Source: Coriobacteriia bacterium
Lineage (GTDB): Bacteria; Actinomycetota; Coriobacteriia; Coriobacteriales; UBA8131
Reading direction: 5' to 3'
Length of the DNA stretch: 32,757 nt
Assembly (NCBI GenBank): GCA_009784425.1
Contig: WRBR01000010.1
Coordinates: 1-32,757 of the forward strand
Shown: piece by piece, positions 14,094-20,645 of the stretch
Numbering within the stretch: the stretch's first letter is position 1
Layout of the letters: every line of letters starts with the position of its first letter
The notes under the pieces: generated by a model
Databases searched by the model: none
Seen by the model: the letters and a program-made list of their open reading frames with translations, nothing else
What the model was told of the DNA's origin: nothing
Made by a program: the position numbers and the translations under genes

Positions 14094-15059
14094 ATGGTAC
14101 AGACTACTGATAAGTCATATTATGAGGTTCTGGGGGTAGGCGAAAAGGCTACCACCGACGAGATCAAGAAAAGCTTTAAAAAGCTTGCTCGCAAGCATCA
14201 CCCCGATGCCGGCGGCGACGAAGCCATCTTCAAAGAGATCAGCGAGGCCTATGAGGTCCTCTCTGATGAAGAGAAGCGCAAGGAGTATGACACCATGCTC
14301 CGGTACGGTGCCTTTGCGGCAGCCGGAGGAGCCAGGGCAGCCGGCGGGCCCTATAACTGGGGCGGCGGCAGCCAGGGCGGCTACTCCTCGGTTGACTTTG
14401 GCGGCGGCGGGTTCAGCTCCATCGGAGACCTGTTCAGCCGCATGGCAGCTGGCGAGGGAGCCTTTGGCACTGACTGGGAATTTGGCCAGAAGAAGGTCAA
14501 CGGCCAGGATATACAAGTAACGCTTGAGGTGACTTTTGAAGAGGCCTTCAAGGGAACCGAGAAGCGCGTGACGGTGAAGAGCAGTGACGGCGGCAACCAA
14601 ACCATCGACGTCAAGGTGCCCGAAGGCGCTGTTGAAGGCGGCAAGTTGCGCTACAAAGGCAAGGGCGCTGCCGGCAGCAATGGGGGCAAAAACGGTGACC
14701 TGCTCATCGTGACCTCCATCAAGCCACATCAGCTCTATGCGCGCAGCGGCGCCGATGTTTTGATTGACCTGCCTCTCACCCTGGACGAGGCAGCCCTTGG
14801 CGCTTCGATAGTGGTGCCCGCCCCCGATGGATCGCAGGTCAAGCTCAGAGTGCCGGCCGGCACTCAAGAAGGCAAGGTCTTTCTCATCAAGGGCAAAGGT
14901 GCCAAGCGCGTGGGAGGCAAGCAGGGGAGCTCTGGGCACGGAGACCTCAAGGTTAAGGCCACCCTTGTTGTTCCCAGGGACCTTAATGACGCACAAAGAG
15001 AAGCGCTCGCTGCCTTTGCGGCAGCCGGCACAGAAGATATTCGAAAGGGGTGGGCGTGA
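14094..15059 (+). CDS. dnaJ: DnaJ-type co-chaperone without zinc finger (CbpA-like)
   Basis: A 321-residue class B J-protein. The J domain (about residues 5-72) has the HPD motif (HHPDAGG) that stimulates DnaK ATPase. A Gly/Ala-rich linker (about 80-125) and two beta-barrel substrate-binding domains follow (from about 145). The four CXXCXGXG zinc-finger repeats of classical DnaJ are absent; this is the CbpA/DnaJ2 architecture. It sits in the position of dnaJ in the operon. The stop codon TGA shares its A with the ATG of hspR (TGATG), implying translational coupling. Confidence 0.93.
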   Translation: MVQTTDKSYYEVLGVGEKATTDEIKKSFKKLARKHHPDAGGDEAIFKEISEAYEVLSDEEKRKEYDTMLRYGAFAAAGGARAAGGPYNWGGGSQGGYSSVDFGGGGFSSIGDLFSRMAAGEGAFGTDWEFGQKKVNGQDIQVTLEVTFEEAFKGTEKRVTVKSSDGGNQTIDVKVPEGAVEGGKLRYKGKGAAGSNGGKNGDLLIVTSIKPHQLYARSGADVLIDLPLTLDEAALGASIVVPAPDGSQVKLRVPAGTQEGKVFLIKGKGAKRVGGKQGSSGHGDLKVKATLVVPRDLNDAQREALAAFAAAGTEDIRKGWA

Positions 15060-15436
15060 TGGATGACAGACATCGCCCCTTGTACATGATTAGTGTGGCG
15101 GCAGAACTTGCCGGCATGCACCCACAGACGCTCCGCGTCTACGAAAGCAAAGGCCTGGTGACGCCCAAGCGCTCCGGCGGCAATACCCGCCTGTATTCGC
15201 AGGCAGACATTGAGCAGCTCGAGCTCATCAGCCAGCTGACCAACGAAGGTATTAATCTGGCCGGTGTGATTCGCATCATCGACCTAGAAAACCGCCTTGA
15301 AGAGCGAATAAAGCGTGTTGAGCGCCTGGAACACCGCATGCGCATCGTCACCAAGCGCCTGCACGAGCTGGAAGTACGCCACCGCGTAACCTCGCTGGTG
15401 CGCTATTCCCCCGGCGAACTGAGAATCAGGAGTTAA
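15059..15436 (+). CDS. hspR: heat-shock repressor HspR (MerR family)
   Basis: A 125-residue MerR-type regulator. The winged helix-turn-helix includes MISVAAELAGMHPQTLRVYE, SGGNTRLYSQADIEQL and the HspR-typical ISQLTNEGINLAGVIRIIDLE, followed by a coiled-coil helix. In Streptomyces and relatives HspR, with DnaK as co-repressor, binds HAIR sites before dnaK and clpB; here both genes are in one operon. The start at 15059 overlaps the dnaJ stop and has AAAGGGG about eight bases upstream. GTG codons at 15050 and 15056 are weaker alternatives. clpB begins three bases after its stop. Confidence 0.93.
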   Translation: MDDRHRPLYMISVAAELAGMHPQTLRVYESKGLVTPKRSGGNTRLYSQADIEQLELISQLTNEGINLAGVIRIIDLENRLEERIKRVERLEHRMRIVTKRLHELEVRHRVTSLVRYSPGELRIRS

Positions 15437-15439
15437 ACA

Positions 15440-18247
15440 ATGAGACCTGACAAATGGGCTGTATCAACCCAGGAAGTATTCCAAGAATCAATGGGCGTTG
15501 CAGCAGATGCCGAGAGTGCCTTCATAGAGCCTGAGCATCTGCTTAGGGCCTTACTGAGTGCCGGCGAGAGTAACATTAACGCCATTATTGAGCGCGTGGG
15601 CGCTTCTCCGGCAGCACTCAACGCTACGGTCACCTCTGAGATAGATTCCTCTCCCAAGGTGCAAAACCAAATGATGACCATGCCTTCGCAGGCAATGCTC
15701 TCCATCATGACCTCTGCCGAGAAGATTGCCGCAAAGATGGGGGACAGCTTTGTTACCACCGAGCACCTCCTGATTGCGCTTGCCGAGGACAAAGGCAAGG
15801 CTGGCAAGGCGCTTGCCGTGGCAGGCGTGACCCGCGAGCGCGTGGAGCAGGCCTATGAGGATCTGCGGGGAAGCACCCGCGTAACCGACCAATCATCCAA
15901 GCCCACCCTGGACGCCCTGGAGCAATTTGGGCGCAACCTCACCGAGGATGCCCGCGCCGGCAAGCTTGATCCGGTCATAGGCCGCAGCGAAGAGATTCGC
16001 CGCACCATACAGGTGCTGAGCCGCCGCACCAAGAATAATCCGGTGCTCATTGGCGAGCCGGGTACCGGCAAAACGGCCATCGTTGAAGGCCTCGCCCAGC
16101 GCATTGTTGCCGGCGACGTGCCCACCACGCTCAAAGACCGCGATGTGGTGGTTTTGGACATTGCCGCCATGCTGGCAGGCTCAAAATACCGCGGCGAGTT
16201 TGAAGACCGCTTTAAGGCGGTTCTGCGCGAGGTAGAGCAGGCCGCAGGGCAGGTCATCCTCTTTATCGACGAGCTCCATACCATTGTAGGGGCCGGTGCC
16301 GGCAGCGAGGGAAGCCTTGATGCAGGCAACATGCTTAAGCCGGCGCTTTCGCGCGGCGAGCTGCATGCTATTGGTGCCACCACCTTGGATGAGTATCGCA
16401 AGTATATCGAGAAGGACGCCGCCTTGGAGCGCCGCTTTCAGCCGGTTCTTGTCACTGAGCCCAGCGTTGAGGATACCATCTCCATTTTGCGCGGACTCAA
16501 AGAAAAGTATGAGATACATCACGGCGTGCGCATCACCGACGGTGCCATCGTGGCTGCGGCTGAGCTTTCTAACCGCTATATCTCCGAGCGCTTTTTGCCT
16601 GACAAGGCCATTGACCTCATGGACGAGGCGGCAAGCCGCCTGCGCATTGAGATTGATTCCATGCCTGAAGAGATTGACATCATCGAGCGCGATCTCATTC
16701 AAATGCAGATTGAGGAGCAGGCGCTTCTCAAAGAGAGCGATGATGCCTCGGCAGCACGCCTTGAGGCTCTCCGCCAGGACATGGCCAGTGTGCAGCAGCA
16801 ACTGGACGGCGTCAAGGCCGTCTGGGCCAACGAAAAAGATGCCATTACCCTGGTACAGCAGCTCAAGGCCGACCTTGACCAGGCGCAGATTGACTACGAG
16901 CGTTCCACACGCGAGGGCGATTTGCAGGCTGCAAGCGAGCTGCGCTACGGGCTCATCCCCGATTTAGAAGGCAAGCTTGTAGTGGCTACCGAGCAGCTGG
17001 AAAAGCGTGAAGCCGAGGACTCTCTGCTCAAAGAAGAGGTCACCGCAGAAGAGATTGCCATTGTGGTGAGCAGCTGGACAGGCATTCCCGTGACCAAGAT
17101 GATGCAGGGCGAAATCGAGAAGCTCGTGAACCTTGAAGAAGAGCTCCACAAGCGCGTTGTGGGACAAGACGAGGCCGTTGGGGCCGTGGCGGGAGCCATT
17201 CGGCGAAGCCGTGCTGGCTTGTCCGATCCCAGCAAGCCCATTGGTACCTTTCTCTTCTTGGGGCCCACCGGCGTAGGCAAAACCGAGCTGGCAAAGAGCC
17301 TGGCACAGTTTCTCTTTGATGACGAAAAGGCCCTCGTGCGCATAGACATGAGCGAGTACATGGAGAAGTTCTCCGTACAGCGGCTCATCGGCGCGCCTCC
17401 GGGTTATGTAGGCTACGACGAAGGCGGGCAGCTCACCGAGGCCGTGCGTCGCCGTCCGTACTGCGTGATCTTGCTCGACGAGATTGAAAAGGCACACCCC
17501 GATGTCTATAACATCTTGCTGCAGGTCTTTGACGACGGTCGCCTGACTGACGGGCAGGGTAGGGTGGTGAGCTTCAAAAATGCCATCATCATCATGACCT
17601 CCAACGTGGGCTCGCAGTTCATCCGCGATTTTTATCTGCTGGGCTCCGGCGGCTCCTCTACTTTGGGTAAGCTGAGCCCCACGTCGCAGGCCGACAAAGG
17701 CGATTTGGCTGCTTCTCTTGACGCAACCGGCGGCTTTGAAGGCATGGTGGATGACATGATGGAGTCCATCACTTCTCAGATGGATCCTTCAGACGCCGCA
17801 AGGCTCAGAGGAGGCAAAAAACCCAAACCCGCCGAGGTGCCCTTCGGAGATGACGATACCGAAAACAAGCGCAAGCTCGAGCGCGCCATCGACGAGGCCC
17901 TGCGCGCCACCTTCCGCCCTGAATTCATCAACCGCGTAGATGACGTCATCATCTTCCAAACCCTCGACATTGCCAATATCGATGCCATCGTGGCACTGCA
18001 ACTGCAAGAAGTGGGCAAGCGCCTTGCCGATAAGCGCATTGAGCTAGAAGTCAGCCCCGCAGCAGCCGAGCGCCTCGCCATAGACGGCTTTGACCCGGTC
18101 TACGGCGCCCGCCCCCTCAAGCGCCTCGTACAACGCAACGTTGTTGACACTATGGCCAACGCCCTGGTTGGCGGCGAAATCACCGAAGGCGATAGCATCA
18201 GAATCGACCTAGACGAAGACGGCAACTACTGCGTAATCAAGCAGTAG
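15440..18247 (+). CDS. clpB: disaggregase ClpB, with insertion in the second AAA+ domain
   Basis: A 935-residue Hsp100 disaggregase, longer than the usual 850-880. In order: N domain (Clp repeats, about 1-145); AAA1 with [13 protein letters not shown] and [14 protein letters not shown]; coiled-coil middle domain (about 400-530); AAA2 with [26 protein letters not shown] and [14 protein letters not shown]. Between IMTSNVGSQ (about residue 727) and [11 protein letters not shown] (about 824) lies a segment roughly 65-75 residues longer than in E. coli ClpB, low in complexity and rich in Gly, Asp, Met and Lys (about 735-805). Key Walker motifs and arginine fingers appear intact, so it should extract aggregated proteins with DnaK. 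AGGAG precedes the ATG. Confidence 0.96.
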   Translation: MRPDKWAVSTQEVFQESMGVAADAESAFIEPEHLLRALLSAGESNINAIIERVGASPAALNATVTSEIDSSPKVQNQMMTMPSQAMLSIMTSAEKIAAKMGDSFVTTEHLLIALAEDKGKAGKALAVAGVTRERVEQAYEDLRGSTRVTDQSSKPTLDALEQFGRNLTEDARAGKLDPVIGRSEEIRRTIQVLSRRTKNNPVLIGEPGTGKTAIVEGLAQRIVAGDVPTTLKDRDVVVLDIAAMLAGSKYRGEFEDRFKAVLREVEQAAGQVILFIDELHTIVGAGAGSEGSLDAGNMLKPALSRGELHAIGATTLDEYRKYIEKDAALERRFQPVLVTEPSVEDTISILRGLKEKYEIHHGVRITDGAIVAAAELSNRYISERFLPDKAIDLMDEAASRLRIEIDSMPEEIDIIERDLIQMQIEEQALLKESDDASAARLEALRQDMASVQQQLDGVKAVWANEKDAITLVQQLKADLDQAQIDYERSTREGDLQAASELRYGLIPDLEGKLVVATEQLEKREAEDSLLKEEVTAEEIAIVVSSWTGIPVTKMMQGEIEKLVNLEEELHKRVVGQDEAVGAVAGAIRRSRAGLSDPSKPIGTFLFLGPTGVGKTELAKSLAQFLFDDEKALVRIDMSEYMEKFSVQRLIGAPPGYVGYDEGGQLTEAVRRRPYCVILLDEIEKAHPDVYNILLQVFDDGRLTDGQGRVVSFKNAIIIMTSNVGSQFIRDFYLLGSGGSSTLGKLSPTSQADKGDLAASLDATGGFEGMVDDMMESITSQMDPSDAARLRGGKKPKPAEVPFGDDDTENKRKLERAIDEALRATFRPEFINRVDDVIIFQTLDIANIDAIVALQLQEVGKRLADKRIELEVSPAAAERLAIDGFDPVYGARPLKRLVQRNVVDTMANALVGGEITEGDSIRIDLDEDGNYCVIKQ

Positions 18248-18248
18248 T

Positions 18249-18785
18249 TCAGGATCTGTCAAACAGAATATTTTTGCCGCCTGAGTAAAGTGGCAGGCCC
18301 ATGATGATGTCGCTACCTTTAAGCAGACCCAGTTTCCTAGCTGCCATGCCGGCGGTGAAGAAGATGCGGTTGTCTGCACATTCGTTGGCAGCTCTCAGGG
18401 CGGCGCTCCCGAGTGCTATGCCCAGATCAAGCCCCGCGTACAGGCAGGTTGCTCCGGCTTGCTCGCTGGTAGAACAGTTCTCAAAACCGCAAAGCCCGCA
18501 AAGATTGTTGAGCCCGCGGGTCTTTTTGGCAATGCCAAACAGGACTATCACCTGAGCAGCATCCACATTGTCAGCATCGCGCAGGAAGAACTTGCCTCTA
18601 TCACCCAGCTCTTCTCCGATTGTGCGTTGCATGGCGGCAAGCTCGGCCTTTTCTTCTTCGGTCAGGATAAGCGTGTCAGTGTTGTCAACGCCACACGCCT
18701 TAGGCGCAGTGCGCGCTGCCACGCAAAGACTCTTTGCTAACGCAAGCAGGGCATCAAACTCAGCATCTTTAGATTCTATTCTCAT
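18249..18785 (-). CDS. DUF2148 cysteine-rich (ferredoxin-like) protein
   Basis: A 178-residue protein of the DUF2148 family. It has a central cysteine motif, NLCGLCGFENC, around residues 95-105, further Cys residues nearby (EQAGATCLYAG), and C-terminal GLLKGSDIIMGLPLYSGGKNILFDR, typical of the family. These proteins are thought to bind an iron-sulfur cluster; their function is not established. AGGGGAG lies just before the ATG at 18785. The stop codon is one base from the stop of clpB, which converges on it, so there is no room for a separate terminator. It is last in a three-gene minus-strand cluster. Confidence 0.82.
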   Translation of the reverse strand: MRIESKDAEFDALLALAKSLCVAARTAPKACGVDNTDTLILTEEEKAELAAMQRTIGEELGDRGKFFLRDADNVDAAQVIVLFGIAKKTRGLNNLCGLCGFENCSTSEQAGATCLYAGLDLGIALGSAALRAANECADNRIFFTAGMAARKLGLLKGSDIIMGLPLYSGGKNILFDRS

Positions 18786-18800
18786 GATACTCCCCTAAAG

Positions 18801-19022
18801 CTATGAGGCTGCTCGCAAGCGCTCAATTACGATGCTTGAGACATAATCATGCACGGTTTGCGAGTTTGAATCAGCGTTGTATCGTATCGTGTCGATTACC
18901 TCGGAAGGAAGATGAAGAGTCTTTAATAACAACTCATCCTGCGCAGCGTCAACAACGTGCTTAACATGCGCAGGCATCTCACCATCACCTCTTTGCCAAA
19001 TCTTTTCTACCTCAAGACTCAC
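18801..19022 (-). CDS. small ribbon-helix-helix-like protein
   Basis: A 73-residue protein starting at GTG 19022, seven bases after a perfect AGGAGG; longer starts up to 19067 overlap that ribosome site and are rejected. The C-terminal half (LHLPSEVIDTIRYNADSNSQTVHDYVSSIVIERL) has the strand-helix-helix pattern of RHH/CopG DNA-binding proteins. No toxin gene is adjacent, so it may be an orphan regulator. It lies 15 bases before the DUF2148 gene and 32 bases after the glycosylase gene, in the same operon direction. The RHH call is tentative. Confidence 0.6.
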   Translation of the reverse strand: MSLEVEKIWQRGDGEMPAHVKHVVDAAQDELLLKTLHLPSEVIDTIRYNADSNSQTVHDYVSSIVIERLRAAS

Positions 19023-19054
19023 TTCAACACCTCCTGAGGAAGTCATTATACACC

Positions 19055-19873
19055 TCAAACTGTCCACAACTTGCCGTTTTTGTTGATGAAGCCTTCTTGG
19101 GCGAGGTCGGTGAGGATGCTTTTGGTGAGGTCCAGGTCATAAGAGTAAAGCTCGGCGAGGTTCTCGGTGCTTTGCCCGGGGCTTGCGAGGATTGCTTCAA
19201 GAAGACGCGCCCGCTTTTGCCGTCTTGAGCCTTCGTAAGGAGACTGCCTTGTGTGATGCTTGCTGCGCCTTGAGGGGTTGGGATGGGTTTTCTTGAGGTG
19301 GGCGCCGTAGTCGAGCAGGGCGTAGTTCCAGCTTTTGGCGCTGATTTCGCGTGCCTCAGTGCGCTCATTGATTTGGGAGAGGAGCTCCTTGAGTTCGCGG
19401 TCGCTCACACCGTCTTCTGCAGGATAGAACTCATGCAGCAAAACCGCTCTCACGTTTGTTTCCAGATAGACGGCAAACTGGTCGTGCGCAAAAGAAAGCA
19501 CTCCCGCTGCCGTTGCCGCTCCAATGCTAGGCAAAGCCGTTAATTCCTGTGTGTTCGCAGGCAGGATACCGCCGTGCTTCTCACATACCTCATCAACGGC
19601 TCGCTTGAGCGCCAGGGCGCGCCTGTTGTAGCCAAGCCCCTGCCAGGCCTCCAGCACATCGTGCACCGAAGCAGCCGCCAGCGCATCAAGCACCGGAAAC
19701 TTCTCCATCCAAGCCTCAAAGTAGCGCTCAACCCGCGAGGTCTGCGTTTGCTGCAGCATGACCTCAGACACCAAAACAGCATAAGGGTCACTCGTACGCC
19801 GCCAGGCAAAGTCGCGATAGAGCCTAGCGCCTTCAGCAACCACGAGATCAATAAAATCATCAAAGTCTTTCAT
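19055..19873 (-). CDS. MutY/Nth-like HhH-GPD DNA glycosylase lacking the Fe-S cluster
   Basis: A 272-residue base-excision repair glycosylase. The catalytic-helix segment VSEVMLQQTQTSRV contains the Glu used by MutY (E. coli Glu37). A helix-hairpin-helix (LPSIGAATAAGVLSFA) follows. The Asp of the MutY DGNVKRV motif is replaced by Glu in ETNVRAVLL. The four cysteines of the C-terminal 4Fe-4S loop are missing: DYGAHLKKTHPNPSRRS appears instead, and there is no NUDIX domain. This matches a group of short, cluster-less MutY-like proteins often mis-annotated as HesB. The C-terminal 70 residues look like a winged helix. Substrate adenine opposite oxoguanine is plausible, not proven. Confidence 0.82.
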   Translation of the reverse strand: MKDFDDFIDLVVAEGARLYRDFAWRRTSDPYAVLVSEVMLQQTQTSRVERYFEAWMEKFPVLDALAAASVHDVLEAWQGLGYNRRALALKRAVDEVCEKHGGILPANTQELTALPSIGAATAAGVLSFAHDQFAVYLETNVRAVLLHEFYPAEDGVSDRELKELLSQINERTEAREISAKSWNYALLDYGAHLKKTHPNPSRRSKHHTRQSPYEGSRRQKRARLLEAILASPGQSTENLAELYSYDLDLTKSILTDLAQEGFINKNGKLWTV

Positions 19874-19898
19874 AGGCGTTATTCTACTTGAGTGTGGG

Positions 19899-19904
19899 TA
19901 TAAT
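19899..19904 (+). promoter_or_regulatory. consensus -10 box before the flavodoxin-fold gene
   Basis: TATAAT at 19899-19904 lies 34 bases before the ATG at 19938, and AAGGAG is at about 19927-19932. No good -35 is seen. The gap also holds the start of the divergent glycosylase gene. Confidence 0.45.
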
Positions 19905-19937
19905 CATGAGCCATAAGTAATTCCAATAAGGAGCAGC

Positions 19938-20561
19938 ATGCACGTCCACATAGTTTACTGTCATCCAAGCGAGCAATCGCTCACCGCTGAAATCCGCGAT
20001 GCGTTTATCAGGGGCCTTGAGAATTCAGGCAAGACCCATACGATAAGCGAACTATACAAGCAGAACTTCAAAACCGATATGACCGAGGAGGAGTACCTGC
20101 GCGATGCTTTCTATAACGCAGAGCCTCCCTTGGCGCCCGATGTGCTTGCTGAACAAGCGCTCATCAATGCCGCTGACGCGCTGGTATTTATCTACCCGGT
20201 GTTTTGGACGGAGGCACCAGCCAAGCTGGTAGGTTGGTTTAGCAGAGTGTGGAGCTTTGGGTTTGCGTATGGCGTTGCGGGTGACTTGGAGGGCACGCCT
20301 GAAAACCCAAGAGTCAAGCCGATGAAGACTCTCGACAAGGCTCTGGTTATCGCCTGTGCCGGAAACACCAAAGAAGCGCTGGAGGAGCAAGGGCGGCTAC
20401 AAGCCATGGAAAACGTCATGCTGGGCGATCGCATCTATGACCGAGCCTTACACAAGGAGTTCGTTCTGCTCGGCGGCACCGAGCGTAATAACGCCACCCT
20501 GCGCGTCCAGATGGAAGAACAACATCTCAAAACGGCGTACCAGCTCGGCTGCGAATTGTGA
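19938..20561 (+). CDS. NAD(P)H:quinone oxidoreductase-like flavodoxin-fold protein
   Basis: A 207-residue member of the Flavodoxin_2 family (MdaB/KefF/DT-diaphorase-like). The N-terminal strand and phosphate loop are MHVHIVYCHPSEQSLTAEIRDAF. The central ADALVFIYPVFWTEAPAKLVGWFSRVWSFGFAYG matches the typical P-x-W-x(S/E)-x-P-A-x-L-K-G-W-x-D-R-V flavin-binding segment. It probably reduces quinones or similar acceptors with two electrons from NAD(P)H using FMN or FAD. It is transcribed from its own promoter and a hairpin follows it, separating it from polA. Confidence 0.87.
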   Translation: MHVHIVYCHPSEQSLTAEIRDAFIRGLENSGKTHTISELYKQNFKTDMTEEEYLRDAFYNAEPPLAPDVLAEQALINAADALVFIYPVFWTEAPAKLVGWFSRVWSFGFAYGVAGDLEGTPENPRVKPMKTLDKALVIACAGNTKEALEEQGRLQAMENVMLGDRIYDRALHKEFVLLGGTERNNATLRVQMEEQHLKTAYQLGCEL

Positions 20562-20571
20562 CTCAATGCGT

Positions 20572-20589
20572 CAGGGGAAGCGACCCCTG
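20572..20589 (+). terminator. G/C hairpin between the oxidoreductase gene and polA
   Basis: CAGGGG (20572-20577) pairs with CCCCTG (20584-20589) around AAGCGA, with further partial pairing of the flanking GCG/CGC. No T-run follows, so termination efficiency is doubtful. The flanking GACTCAATGCG is reminiscent of the repeat family. Confidence 0.4.
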
Positions 20590-20645
20590 TGGCGCACTCT
20601 GCTAAAATCCTTGGGAGCCAGTAACAAAAGAAAGCGGTACATCTC

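Noticed and set aside
14115-14996. 293-codon open frame antisense to dnaJ
   Set aside because: It lies wholly opposite a well-identified J-protein and shows no recognisable domain.
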